Made by a program: the position numbers and the translations under genes
Shown: positions 45,377-54,562 of the stretch, in pieces
Layout of the letters: the number at the start of each line of letters is the position of its first letter
Position numbering within the stretch: the first letter of the stretch is position 1
Assembly (NCBI RefSeq): GCF_005116575.1
Contig: NZ_SWCN01000013.1
Coordinates: 62,001 to 126,000 of the forward strand
Reading direction: 5' to 3'
DNA length: 64,000 nucleotides
DNA from: Desulforhopalus sp. IMCC35007
GTDB lineage: Bacteria; Desulfobacterota; Desulfobulbia; Desulfobulbales; Desulfocapsaceae
Notes under the pieces: generated by a model
Databases searched by the model: none
What the model saw: only the letters and a program-made list of their open reading frames with translations
What the model was told of the DNA's origin: nothing

Positions 45377-45573
45377 TGCTTTGTAAAAAGTACGATCTCC
45401 TTCATTGTCGTTTTTTTACAGTTTTACGACATATTAGATGCATAGTTGAGAACCATGAAAAAACATCATGCCTGGTATTTCGAACTTTTGTCAGAGCTGA
45501 CTTGGGGTGATAAGAAAGTATTTGAGCAATGTGTCAATTCTCAGGAATTATTTTTATACAAGGGAAGGCAACT

Positions 45574-46320
45574 ATGGACGATTCAGCCATCATTGAAATA
45601 CGTGGTCTGTGCAAACGTTTTCCCATTGGTAACAAGCAGTTTACTGCTCTGAGTGAGGTCAACCTCACCATTGAAAAAGGTGAGTTTTGCGGTTTGATAG
45701 GGCCGAGTGGTTCGGGTAAGACAACTTTACTTAATATTATCGGTTCTTTAGATGTCCCTACAGAAGGAAGTGCCATTGTTCTCGGCCAATCTATTCTTCA
45801 ATTGACTCATTTTCAGGCCTCCCAGTTGCGCAATAAAAGCCTCGGGTTCATTTTTCAAACCTACAATCTACTCCCGGTGTATACCGTCTACGAAAATGTA
45901 GAATTTCCACTTCTACTCCTGAAAACACCGGCAGCCAAGCGGCGTAAAATGGTTCTGGCGGCACTGGAGGCGGTTGATTTAGCCGATAAAGCCAAGTCCA
46001 AACCCGCCCAGCTTTCCGGAGGTGAAAGCCAGCGGGTGGCCATTGCCCGGGCTATGGTGAAAGACCCTGCAATTGTACTGGCGGATGAACCGACCGCAAA
46101 TCTTGATGCCAAAAATTCCCACCGTATTTTGCAGACCATGGTGAAACTGAACAGGGACTTGAACACCACCTTCATCTTTGCAAGCCATGATGAGAAGGTT
46201 ATCGGTTATCTTCGTCGGCAGATTTCACTTGATGATGGCAAGGTTGTAAGCGACCTGAAGATCGATACTCCCCTGCACAGTGCGGCCTTGGCGGCAAAAG
46301 ACACGAGGATGTCCAAATGA
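45574..46320 (+). CDS. ABC transporter ATPase, LolD/MacB type
   Basis: 248 aa from the ATG at 45574 (aagggaagg upstream); an upstream in-frame extension is not conserved-looking. Walker A GPSGSGKTT, Q-loop FIFQTYNLLPVYTVYENVEF, signature LSGGESQR, Walker B IVLADEPTANLD and the H-loop in FASHDEKV are all present. The LLPVYTVYEN text is typical of LolD/MacB/FtsE-class ATPases that drive FtsX-like permeases. The stop overlaps the next ATG (ATGA), indicating translational coupling. Confidence 0.95.
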   Translation: MDDSAIIEIRGLCKRFPIGNKQFTALSEVNLTIEKGEFCGLIGPSGSGKTTLLNIIGSLDVPTEGSAIVLGQSILQLTHFQASQLRNKSLGFIFQTYNLLPVYTVYENVEFPLLLLKTPAAKRRKMVLAALEAVDLADKAKSKPAQLSGGESQRVAIARAMVKDPAIVLADEPTANLDAKNSHRILQTMVKLNRDLNTTFIFASHDEKVIGYLRRQISLDDGKVVSDLKIDTPLHSAALAAKDTRMSK

Positions 46321-47489
46321 TCACCCTCAGGCTGGCCTATCGAAACCTTATGGGTGCGGGATTACGGACCTGGTTGAACACCATTGTCTTGTCCATGGCC
46401 TATGTCATTATCATCTGGCAGAAAGGACTTTTAGATGGCTGGAATTACCAGGCCAGGCATGACATGACAAACTGGGAAATCGGTGGTGGTCAATACTGGC
46501 AGGAAGATTACGATCCTTACGACCTTTTTACCCTGGAAAAAAGTCATGCACAAATTCCAGAGGCTCTAACAGGAATGAACCCCCAAAGACCTGTAGCACC
46601 GATACTTATAGGACAGGCAACAATATATCCCCAAGGCCGGATGCAGAGTTGTATTCTCCGGGGCATTGATCCGGAGCAGACAGTTCTTCATCTTCCGAGC
46701 GCAGCGCTTCAGCAGGATATTGCTGAGATTCCGGTTGTACTTGGGACCAGGATGGCAGAAAGTACCAATTTGAATGTGGGCGATACGGCCACGATCCGCT
46801 GGCGGGATGCCAATGGAACCTTCGATGCTGCTGATGCAAGGGTGGTGCGCATCATGAAGACCAACGTTCCGACGGTGGATCAGGGGCAGATCTGGGTTCC
46901 GCTTGCCCGCCTGCAGCAGATGATGCAGCTGCCAGGTGAGGCGACTATTATTGTCGTGGGCCAGGATACAAACGAGACTGGGCCGCAGGAAGGTTTTGTC
47001 TTTCGTGATAGAAAATATTTGACCAAAGATTTTGAGGATATGATGCAGGTGGAAAAGTTGAGTGGTTACATTATGTACGTTATTCTGCTCTCTCTTGCAT
47101 TGCTTGCCATCTTTGACACCCAGATCCTGGCTATTTTCCGCAGGCGTAAAGAGATCGGCACTTTGATCGCCCTTGGCATGACCCGAGGTGCGGTCATTCG
47201 TCTTTTTACTATGGAAGGTGCCATGCACGGTATCCTCGCAGCCTTTGTGGCAGCTATCTATGGTATTCCACTTTTGACCATGCAGGCACGCTGGGGTATT
47301 CCGATGCCTGATATAACCGATAATTACGGCCTTGCCATCAGTGACAGAATCTTCCCCATCTATAGTGCGGGCCTGATTACAGGCACGACTTGTGTCATCA
47401 TGGTGGTTGTGACCATTGTCAGTTTTATTCCTGCCAGGACAATTTCCCATCTCAACCCCACAGATGCTATAAAGGGGAAACTCTCATGA
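46317..47489 (+). CDS. FtsX-like ABC permease 1
   Basis: 390 aa. N-terminal membrane helix (about 20-35), a periplasmic MacB_PCD-like domain (about 40-255), then three C-terminal helices in the FtsX layout (YIMYVILLSLALLAIFDTQI, IFRRRKEIGTLIALGMTRGA). The RRKEIGTLIALG motif is the usual coupling-helix region that contacts the ATPase. Couples at both ends by 4-bp overlaps with the ATPase and second permease genes. Such pairs move lipoproteins or other envelope substrates by mechanotransmission rather than through a channel. Confidence 0.92.
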   Translation: MITLRLAYRNLMGAGLRTWLNTIVLSMAYVIIIWQKGLLDGWNYQARHDMTNWEIGGGQYWQEDYDPYDLFTLEKSHAQIPEALTGMNPQRPVAPILIGQATIYPQGRMQSCILRGIDPEQTVLHLPSAALQQDIAEIPVVLGTRMAESTNLNVGDTATIRWRDANGTFDAADARVVRIMKTNVPTVDQGQIWVPLARLQQMMQLPGEATIIVVGQDTNETGPQEGFVFRDRKYLTKDFEDMMQVEKLSGYIMYVILLSLALLAIFDTQILAIFRRRKEIGTLIALGMTRGAVIRLFTMEGAMHGILAAFVAAIYGIPLLTMQARWGIPMPDITDNYGLAISDRIFPIYSAGLITGTTCVIMVVVTIVSFIPARTISHLNPTDAIKGKLS

Positions 47490-48760
47490 TAGTTTTTCTC
47501 ATAAAAGGGTTACTGCGAGACAGGTCCAGGAGTCTGTTTCCGGTAATTACCGTGACCATCGGGGTGATGCTGACTGTTTTTTTGCACGCCTGGCTCAAGG
47601 GAGAAATGGGCGATATAGCACGGTCTAATGCGAATTTTACCACAGGTCATGTCAGGATCATGAGCAGGGCCTATGCGGAAAATAAATCGCAGATACCAAA
47701 TGATCTGGCACTCCTTGGTGTTGAAGATCTCCTTGGGCAACTGCGCCTGCAGTATCCGGATTTGCAATGGGTTAAGCGGATTCGTTTTGGCGGTCTGCTT
47801 GATGTACCGGATAGTCGAGGTGAAACCAGTACTCAGGGGCCTGCCATAGGGCTTGCCATTGATTTGCTTTCTGAGGAAAGTTCCGAGGTTCAAACGCTGA
47901 ACATTGAAGCTTCTCTTGTGCGCGGACAGCTTCCAAGCATGTCTGGAGAGGTCCTGGTCAGTGATGAATTTGCCGAAAAACTCAAGCTTCAGCCTGGTGG
48001 AACCCTGACACTTATTGGTTCCACAATGCACGGTAGTATGGCCATGCAGAATTTTGTAATGGCAGGAACTGTTAAATTTGGCATCAACGCCATGGACAGG
48101 GGAGCATTTCTGGCGGACATTACAGATATTCAACAGACTCTTGATATGGATGACGGGGCAGGAGAAATTCTGGGCTATTTCCAAGATGGCATCTACCATG
48201 ATTCCCTCTCGCTTAAAATCGAAGAAGATTTTAACCGTCAGTATACGCATTCAGGTGATGAATATGCTCCTGTGATGTTTGCCCTTAGAAATCAGGATGG
48301 CCTTGGTGAGTATCTTGATCTGGCCAATTATATCTCATTTATCGCCGCCTCCATTTTTGTAGGGGCAATGTCCATTGTCCTCTGGAATGTCGGCTTGATC
48401 GGCAGTCTGCGCCGCTATGGCGAAATGGGACTGAGGCTTGCCATTGGCGAGGATAAGCGACACGTCTACGGTTCAGTTATTATCGAATCTCTTATAATCG
48501 GCATTATTGGTTCTGTATTTGGCACCTTGTTGGGACTGGCGGTGGCCTACTACTTCCAGGTTCATGGCTTAGACATTGGGTCCATGGTCAAAAATTCCAG
48601 CATGATGATGTCAAATATCATACGTGCTGAAATCACCCCGGTAACCTTCATCATAGGGTTTATCCCGGGTATCCTTTCAACCTTGCTTGGGGCTGCACTT
48701 GCAGGTCTTGGAATATATAAGCGCTCCACTGCACAACTTTTTAAGGAACTGGAAACATGA
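47486..48760 (+). CDS. FtsX-like ABC permease 2
   Basis: 424 aa from the ATG at 47486, which overlaps the previous stop (ATGA); an earlier frame start has no ribosome binding site. TM1 near the N-terminus (FPVITVTIGVMLTVFLHAWL), periplasmic domain with MacB-like strands, then three C-terminal helices; the coupling region is GSLRRYGEMGLRLAIGED. With the preceding gene it makes a LolCE-like heterodimer. The periplasmic part lacks an obvious LolA-hook loop, but this is hard to see by eye. Confidence 0.92.
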   Translation: MIVFLIKGLLRDRSRSLFPVITVTIGVMLTVFLHAWLKGEMGDIARSNANFTTGHVRIMSRAYAENKSQIPNDLALLGVEDLLGQLRLQYPDLQWVKRIRFGGLLDVPDSRGETSTQGPAIGLAIDLLSEESSEVQTLNIEASLVRGQLPSMSGEVLVSDEFAEKLKLQPGGTLTLIGSTMHGSMAMQNFVMAGTVKFGINAMDRGAFLADITDIQQTLDMDDGAGEILGYFQDGIYHDSLSLKIEEDFNRQYTHSGDEYAPVMFALRNQDGLGEYLDLANYISFIAASIFVGAMSIVLWNVGLIGSLRRYGEMGLRLAIGEDKRHVYGSVIIESLIIGIIGSVFGTLLGLAVAYYFQVHGLDIGSMVKNSSMMMSNIIRAEITPVTFIIGFIPGILSTLLGAALAGLGIYKRSTAQLFKELET

Positions 48761-49494
48761 AATTTATTTTCATCCTTGCACTTTTGCTTTTCCCAGTACC
48801 TCTTCATGCACAATTTCCAGATGGCGCAGCTGTGCTGGAAAAGGTTGATCAAAACCTCAACTCGACAACCCAGGTGATCCGCTCGAAGATGATCATCCAT
48901 AGCAGACGGGATACAAGGACTGTAGAATCCAAATCATGGACTGAGGGAGATAAGCGGGCCTATACAGAATATCTGGCTCCTGCCAGGGAAAAGGGTACAA
49001 AGATGCTCAAGATACAGGATCAACTCTGGATGTACTCGCCCTCAACCGACAGAATTATCCAGATTTCTGGCCATATGCTTCGGCAATCCGTCATGGGCTC
49101 AGATCTGTCTTACGAGGATATGATGGAAGACCAACGACTCGCAGGCCTTTATGGGGCCGAGATTATCGGAACAGAGATAATTGATGGACGGACCTGCTGG
49201 ATACTGCATCTTGTTGCCAAAAAAGATGATGTGGCCTATCACTCCCGGACAATGTGGGTGGACCAGGAGCGTTATGTACCCATGAAAGAAGAGCTTTATG
49301 CCAAGAGTGGCAAACTCCTGAAGAAAACGGAACTCTCTGATTTCAGGCAGATAAACGACCGGTGGTACCCCATGCACATGAGGTTTAAGGATGTTCTGAA
49401 AACCGGTGACGGCACGGAATTTGTCGTGGATTCGATTGAATTCAACACCGCTGTTCCGGAGCATCTCTTTTCAAAAGCCGCGCTGCGCAGATAA
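48757..49494 (+). CDS. LolA-like outer-membrane lipoprotein-sorting protein
   Basis: 245 aa; 4-bp overlap with the permease gene. Signal peptide about 1-19 (FILALLLFPVPLHAQ). The mature protein has the LolA/LppX half-barrel pattern of the 'outer membrane lipoprotein-sorting protein' family: RSKMIIHSRRDTRTVESKSW, YTEYLAPAREKGTKMLK, LWMYSPSTDRIIQISGHMLR and MGSDLSYEDM. It would carry a lipid-like or lipoprotein cargo across the periplasm from the ABC transporter to the barrel protein. Confidence 0.85.
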   Translation: MKFIFILALLLFPVPLHAQFPDGAAVLEKVDQNLNSTTQVIRSKMIIHSRRDTRTVESKSWTEGDKRAYTEYLAPAREKGTKMLKIQDQLWMYSPSTDRIIQISGHMLRQSVMGSDLSYEDMMEDQRLAGLYGAEIIGTEIIDGRTCWILHLVAKKDDVAYHSRTMWVDQERYVPMKEELYAKSGKLLKKTELSDFRQINDRWYPMHMRFKDVLKTGDGTEFVVDSIEFNTAVPEHLFSKAALRR

Positions 49495-49578
49495 AATAAA
49501 ATGGTGTTGGGCAATGATGAAAAATCGTGAAATTGAGCCAGCTGCGGCAATAACTATTGCTTCAGCTATTCGGTAGAA

Positions 49579-49615
49579 AACCAGCAGCTTGTGCATGGTA
49601 AACAAGCTGCTGGTT
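49579..49615 (-). terminator. Terminator of the rnf operon
   Basis: aaccagcagcttgt and acaagctgctggtt form a perfect 14-bp stem around 9 nt. On the minus strand tttct follows. It is 8 bp after the rnfB stop, and also shields the convergent LolA-like gene. Confidence 0.9.
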
Positions 49616-49623
49616 GAGAAGGC

Positions 49624-51750
49624 TTAGACTGTCGCTTCTTCTTTTTCTTTTTTCTGAACCTTGTCGATACGCGGAGCAATTATACGTACCTGGGAGGAAG
49701 GGACAGCGTCCTGATCGTAGCAGTAGATTCCGCAGTTGAGACAGCGTTCGGCTTCTGCAACACATTGCTGCTCGGTGATCGTGCCTTCAACTTCTCTGAA
49801 AGTACTCATCCGTTCTTCAAGTGAAATCATTGGTTTGATGGCGCTTGTGGAGATAGGATTGACGTTGATCAGGGAATCCACCATGGCAGGTGGCATCATT
49901 TCACGCTGGCGGTTATCTATCGGTGGAACGGAACCGGTGGTAACATAGTAGTGAATCGATCTTGCTGCGTACCTGCCGCCTGCAACGGCTTCAACAAGCA
50001 GACGTGGGCCGGTAAAACAGTCACCTCCTGCAAAAACTCCGGGAATATTGGTCTCCAGGGTATCTTCGTTGGCATCGACTGTGCTAAACCGTGTCTTCTC
50101 AAGACCGTCCGACTCAACAATGGCATCAAGATCCGTTCCCTGGCCAACCGCTTGAATGACAACATCACAGTCAAGGATTTCAATCGTACCTTCCACAGGT
50201 ATACAGTCTGGCATTCCTCCTGGATTGAGCTTGAGTTCGACCTGCTGAACCTCAACTCCGGTGAGGGTGTCGTTTTCTCCAACAAAACGCATTGGGGATA
50301 TCAGACACCGCATCTCCACGCCTTCTTTTTCTGCATCGACAATCTCATGGGCATTAGCCTCCATCATATCCCTGGAAAAGCGGAAAATGAGGAGTACGCT
50401 TTCAGCACCGGCGCGTAGCGCAGAACGGGCACAATCCATAGCCACGTTACCTGCACCAATAACGACAAACCGTTTACCTGTAATGAGATCTTCATCGGTA
50501 TGAAACCGTCTGAGATAATCGATACCGCTGTAGACACCTTTTAAGTTGACACCATCAAAAGGAATCAGACGGCCGTGCCAGCAGCCAAGTGCGAGATATA
50601 CGGCATCAAAGCCAACGGCCTTCAAGGAGCGGATAGTGATATCCTTACCAAGAGTAACCCCGGTGTGGGCCTTTACGCCAAGCTGTAGAACACCATCGAT
50701 ATCCCATTGGTACTGTTCTTCAGAGAGCCTGTACTCAGGAATACCATAAAGAGGCATCCCGCCGAGTTTTGGCATCATTTCAAAAATTTCAACCTCATGA
50801 CCCAAACGGGCAAGGTAATAAGCAGCACTTAATCCTGATGGACCACCGCCGACAACGGCAACTTTATGTCCGGTCGGGGCACAGACCGGAACCTGCAGTC
50901 TCTCACCGCTGTCGCGTTCCCAGTCAGAGAGAAAACGTTTAATGGCATTGATTGCAAGGGGATCGTCCTGAATCTGCCGACGACACTGGGTGGCACATAA
51001 TTCAGGACAAACACGGCCAGTGGCAATCGCCAGTGGATTGTTGTCTTTTACAGTGGCAAGGGCCGCTGCGTATTCACCTTTTCTGGCGTGGGCCAGATAT
51101 TTGGGAATATTAATCTGGGCAGGACATCGTTGCCTACAGGGAGAAAGACATTCGGTGTACTGATTCCAATGCAGAATCTTGGTCTTTTCTTCAACAAGAT
51201 TGATGATTCCCTTAGGACAGGCGGCAACACAGGCGCCACAGCCAACGCAACGATCGGGATGAAAAACGGGCAGGCCGGTTTCTTCGTTCATGGTGATGGC
51301 TGAGAACTTACAGGCTTTAAAGCAGGAGCCAAGCCCCAGGCAGCCGTTTTCGCAGCGAACCGGACCGTGATAAAGCTGGAGCGCGGCTCTGCAGTCCTGC
51401 AGGCCTGAATATTCAAATTTACGGGCGGCACGTGCCCCGCCTTCACAGGTTGTACAGGCGAGAGACGGTTCTGCGCCACCCACATCATATCCCAGATAGA
51501 GGCCGATGGCCTCGGCGGTTTCGGTTCCACCAACAACGCAGGCGTTTACGGGGATTTCACCCTTGACCATCGCTTCGGCAGAGGCATTACAGCCTGCCAT
51601 TCCACAGCCGCCACAGTTGGCACCTGGCAAAAGATCTGCCACTGCTTCAATTCTTGGATCTTCTTCAACATGAAAAACTCTTGCTGCTATGCCGAGAATA
51701 ATAGCCGCCACAAAGGCGATTCCGACTAACAGGAGTACCGGTGCAATCAC
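49624..51750 (-). CDS. rnfB: RnfB fused to a GltD-like FAD/NAD(P)H oxidoreductase
   Basis: 708 aa, against about 190-330 aa for ordinary RnfB. Residues 1-~200 are RnfB: one N-terminal helix, the C46GGCGMAGC54...C71 [4Fe-4S] motif, then two ferredoxin units (CLGLGSCFKAC; CVGCGACVAACPKG). From ~205 it is a glutamate-synthase small-subunit-like flavoprotein: CLSPCRQRCPAQINIPKYL and CPELCATQCRR for its N-terminal Fe-S clusters, the FAD site VAVVGGGPSGLSAAYYLARL (about 295), the second nucleotide site FVVIGAGNVAMDCARSALRA (about 435) and the closing GVFAGGDCFTG. Such modules bring electrons between NAD(P)H and Fe-S clusters. Last gene of the rnf operon, followed by a terminator. The frame is continuous, so the fusion is real in this sequence. 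Confidence 0.93.
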   Translation of the reverse strand: MIAPVLLLVGIAFVAAIILGIAARVFHVEEDPRIEAVADLLPGANCGGCGMAGCNASAEAMVKGEIPVNACVVGGTETAEAIGLYLGYDVGGAEPSLACTTCEGGARAARKFEYSGLQDCRAALQLYHGPVRCENGCLGLGSCFKACKFSAITMNEETGLPVFHPDRCVGCGACVAACPKGIINLVEEKTKILHWNQYTECLSPCRQRCPAQINIPKYLAHARKGEYAAALATVKDNNPLAIATGRVCPELCATQCRRQIQDDPLAINAIKRFLSDWERDSGERLQVPVCAPTGHKVAVVGGGPSGLSAAYYLARLGHEVEIFEMMPKLGGMPLYGIPEYRLSEEQYQWDIDGVLQLGVKAHTGVTLGKDITIRSLKAVGFDAVYLALGCWHGRLIPFDGVNLKGVYSGIDYLRRFHTDEDLITGKRFVVIGAGNVAMDCARSALRAGAESVLLIFRFSRDMMEANAHEIVDAEKEGVEMRCLISPMRFVGENDTLTGVEVQQVELKLNPGGMPDCIPVEGTIEILDCDVVIQAVGQGTDLDAIVESDGLEKTRFSTVDANEDTLETNIPGVFAGGDCFTGPRLLVEAVAGGRYAARSIHYYVTTGSVPPIDNRQREMMPPAMVDSLINVNPISTSAIKPMISLEERMSTFREVEGTITEQQCVAEAERCLNCGIYCYDQDAVPSSQVRIIAPRIDKVQKKEKEEATV

Positions 51751-51765
51751 AATAATTCTCCTTAA

Positions 51766-52341
51766 TTAAGAGGCCATTCCCTGGAAGCCCATGAACGCCA
51801 TTGCCATGATTCCGGCAGTTACAAGCGCAATTGAAGTGCCCTGCATGCTTTTAGGGACCGGGGAGATCAGCAGTCTTTCACGGATACCCGCAAAAAGGAT
51901 CAAGGCCAGACCGTAACCAATTGCACTACAGCAGGAAAAAACCAGCATTTCAGTAAAGCCCATTTCATTTTTAGGGATAAGCAGAGCAACACCCATAACC
52001 GCACAGTTGGTGGTGATCAGTGGAAGATAGACTCCCAGGGCGTTGTAGAGGCCACGACTCTTTTTCTTGATAATGATCTCAACCAATTGAACGAGTGAGG
52101 CTATAACCAGAATAAAGGTAAGGGTCTGGAGGAATTCGAGACCGTAAGGATTTAACACGTAGGTGGAGACAGACCAGGTACAAATGGAGGCCAAAGCGGT
52201 GACAAAAAGAACTGCAGCGGCCATGCCGACAGCTGTCTCTATTTTTTTGGAAACGCCAAGAAAAGGGCAGTTGCCAAGATACTGGGCAAGCAGGATATTG
52301 TTAACAAAAGTGGCTGATATTGCTATATAAATGAGTTCCAT
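51766..52341 (-). CDS. rnfA: Rnf complex membrane subunit RnfA
   Basis: 191 aa with six membrane helices. The start (YIAISATFVNNILLAQYLGN) carries the conserved first-helix NNxxLxQxLG text, and CPFLGVSKK and LGVYLPLITTNCAVMG follow, both holding the conserved Cys that forms the intramembrane Fe-S site shared with RnfE/NqrD. Part of the ion-pumping ferredoxin:acceptor oxidoreductase in the inner membrane. 15 nt before rnfB, 12 nt after rnfE. Confidence 0.96.
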   Translation of the reverse strand: MELIYIAISATFVNNILLAQYLGNCPFLGVSKKIETAVGMAAAVLFVTALASICTWSVSTYVLNPYGLEFLQTLTFILVIASLVQLVEIIIKKKSRGLYNALGVYLPLITTNCAVMGVALLIPKNEMGFTEMLVFSCCSAIGYGLALILFAGIRERLLISPVPKSMQGTSIALVTAGIMAMAFMGFQGMAS

Positions 52342-52353
52342 TAATTTCCCCTT

Positions 52354-52971
52354 TTATCCCTGAATAAATTTCTCACCGCTCCAGCGGGAGAAGAGATTCT
52401 GTAGAGCCAGTAGTGTACCAATGGTAAGGAAGGCGCCGGGAGCTGATACCAGAAAGGACATTGGCTCAAAGGAATCCGAAAACACCCGCATACCAAACCA
52501 GGTTCCTGCTCCAAAAATTTCCCGAATGGAACCGATGAGAGTAAGAGACATTGCGTACCCTGTTCCTACACTGAAGCCGTCTACCATCGAAATGAAAGGG
52601 GGGTTTTTAGAGGCAAAACCTTCTGCCCGGCCAAGGACGATACAGTTGACCACAATGAGGGGAATATAGATGCCAAGCTGCTGGGCCAGGGGGAAAAAGT
52701 AGGCCTTCATCAGAATTTCGACGATGGAAACCAGGGTCGCAATAATGATAATGTATGAGGCTATGCGAACCTTGCTGGGAATTACGTTTCTCATAGACGA
52801 GATAGCAAGGTTAGAGAGCGTGAGGACAAACGCGGTGGCAAGGCCCATACCCATTCCGTTTTCTGCGGACATGGTTACTGCAAGTGATGGACATAAACCG
52901 AGGACCAGACGAAAAGGTGGAATACGTCTCCACCATCCTGCCGTGAGTGTAGGTAAAAATTTCTCTGCCAT
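52354..52971 (-). CDS. rnfE: Rnf complex membrane subunit RnfE
   Basis: 205 aa, six helices, homologous to RnfA with inverted topology. LGLCPSLAVTMSAENGMGMG and LGIYIPLIVVNCIVLGRAEG contain the conserved cysteines of the RnfA/RnfE [2Fe-2S] site. Spaced 15 nt from rnfG upstream on the transcript. Confidence 0.96.
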   Translation of the reverse strand: MAEKFLPTLTAGWWRRIPPFRLVLGLCPSLAVTMSAENGMGMGLATAFVLTLSNLAISSMRNVIPSKVRIASYIIIIATLVSIVEILMKAYFFPLAQQLGIYIPLIVVNCIVLGRAEGFASKNPPFISMVDGFSVGTGYAMSLTLIGSIREIFGAGTWFGMRVFSDSFEPMSFLVSAPGAFLTIGTLLALQNLFSRWSGEKFIQG

Positions 52972-52986
52972 GATTATGAAATCTCC

Positions 52987-53574
52987 TTAGAGCTCAGAGA
53001 TGGATTTAAGAATGTCATCTTTGTGGTCGCGGACAAAGAGAAGCACCTCGTTGGTACCTCTTACAGCCGCACCTGAAGTCGTCGAAGCACCACTGATGGA
53101 ATCGATTGTGCCACCGTCCTTGGTCAGGGCAATAGGAGTCTCAAGGGACAGTCCCTGCCATTGACGACGAAAGCCAGGCTCAACGATACGTGCACCAAGC
53201 CCCGGGGTTTCACTGTGGCTGACGACCTCCATCCCATTGGTGAGTCCGGCGTTGAGGTCGATGCCCACCATGATTTTGAGATCGCCACCAAAACCACCCT
53301 TGCCGATAGCCTCTACCGCCAGGCTGGATACTTTTTCGCCGTCACGGGAGAAGAAAATGGGCACATCCTGATCCGGAAGATGAACGACAACCTTGTTGTT
53401 TAAAACCTCTTTTGCCGGTTTACCAAAAAGCCGTTCGAGAGCAGGTCCACGTATATAAAGGTCGGTTTGTTTTTCCATCTGTGGCCCCAGCTGAACGTGG
53501 GCGACAGTAAGTGCTGCGGAGGAGACGCCGGCAATAAGGCAGAGCACGACGACCATGCGTACTATATCATTCAT
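52987..53574 (-). CDS. rnfG: Rnf complex FMN-binding subunit RnfG
   Basis: 195 aa. One N-terminal helix (VVLCLIAGVSSAALTVAHV) anchors a periplasmic domain. It ends with SISGASTTSGAAVRG, the S/T-G-A-S/T-x-T-S motif whose Thr carries covalent FMN by a phosphoester bond. SHSETPGLGARI is the other family landmark. Overlaps rnfD by 8 nt. This subunit is the most likely relay to the octahaem cytochrome. Confidence 0.95.
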   Translation of the reverse strand: MNDIVRMVVVLCLIAGVSSAALTVAHVQLGPQMEKQTDLYIRGPALERLFGKPAKEVLNNKVVVHLPDQDVPIFFSRDGEKVSSLAVEAIGKGGFGGDLKIMVGIDLNAGLTNGMEVVSHSETPGLGARIVEPGFRRQWQGLSLETPIALTKDGGTIDSISGASTTSGAAVRGTNEVLLFVRDHKDDILKSISEL

Positions 53575-54562
53575 TGTTTGCTCCCTTCACTTTTGGTTTG
53601 ATCATATCCAGAAGGGGTGAACAGAGATTGGCCAGCAGTACAGCAAAGACAATCCCATCCACATGTTTCGAATAGCCTCTGATCAGCATCAGCAGTATGC
53701 CTGCTATCATGCCATAGAGAAACATCGGCACCTTGTTCACCGGCGATGTCGTGTGATCGGAAACAAGAAAAAATCCCATGAACAGGGTTCCACCGCTGAG
53801 CAGGTAGAATAGAGGTGAAGCTATAGCCTCTGGATTAAGTGTCCGTAAAAGGTAAGCAGTCGCAAGCAGGCTGATGATAAAACCTGCAGGCAGCTGCCAT
53901 TGTATTTCGCGCATTGCGAGGAGAAAAATGCCACCAATAAGGATGAAGATAACCATGCCGCAAGCGGTACCGGAAACCTGCTGACCTATCAATAAATCCC
54001 AGATGTGGTATTGGGATTCAGCGCTCGCTCCTATAGATTTGAGCAGTCTGAGTGGTTCAACCATTGAAGTTGTCCAGTCCATGGAGCTAAGAGCTGCGGT
54101 GTAATCCATTCGGTGCGGCCATGAGAGTTGCAGCATCGCCACGGTGAGGACGGCCGGTTGAGCAGGATAGGAGCCTACACCACCAAAGAACTTCTTCCCC
54201 ACAACCACCATGAAAAAACAGCCAATCAAAATCAACCACCAGGGTGCATTAACCGGGAGCATAAAGGCCAGGAGCAGTGCCAGGCTGACGCTGGACCAGT
54301 TGGAAGTCAGGTCACGGGAGGGTGCGAGTTTTTCCGCCATGAAATCGATGGCAACAGCAAAGCTTACCGAGAGTCCAAAGACCCTGAGGGCGTCAGAACC
54401 GAAATAATAAAGACTGGCGGCAATCGCCGGTATCAGCGCGATAACCCAGCGTTGATAAATTTCTGCAAGCCCTGAGCCGACTCTGTAATGAGGACCGACT
54501 GCCACATTGAGCATTCGGGGCTCAGCGCCTGCGGACTGTTCGTACATTTTTAATTCTTTCAT
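53567..54562 (-). CDS. rnfD: Rnf complex membrane subunit RnfD
   Basis: 331 aa with about eight to ten helices in the RnfD/NqrB layout; FFGGVGSYPAQPAVL and GGTLFMGFFLVSDHTTSPV are family landmarks. The position of the FMN-bearing Thr in the usual SGATPL motif appears as SMVEPL here (in MDWTTSMVEPLRLLK), so the covalent flavin site may be lost. This reading depends on hand alignment. The first ATG overlaps the rnfC stop by 4 bp. Confidence 0.93.
   Translation of the reverse strand: MKELKMYEQSAGAEPRMLNVAVGPHYRVGSGLAEIYQRWVIALIPAIAASLYYFGSDALRVFGLSVSFAVAIDFMAEKLAPSRDLTSNWSSVSLALLLAFMLPVNAPWWLILIGCFFMVVVGKKFFGGVGSYPAQPAVLTVAMLQLSWPHRMDYTAALSSMDWTTSMVEPLRLLKSIGASAESQYHIWDLLIGQQVSGTACGMVIFILIGGIFLLAMREIQWQLPAGFIISLLATAYLLRTLNPEAIASPLFYLLSGGTLFMGFFLVSDHTTSPVNKVPMFLYGMIAGILLMLIRGYSKHVDGIVFAVLLANLCSPLLDMIKPKVKGANNE

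Noticed and set aside
45446-45652. 68-codon frame before the ABC ATPase
   Set aside because: Overlaps the ATPase start in another frame and shows no protein-like features; the ATPase start at 45574 is well supported.
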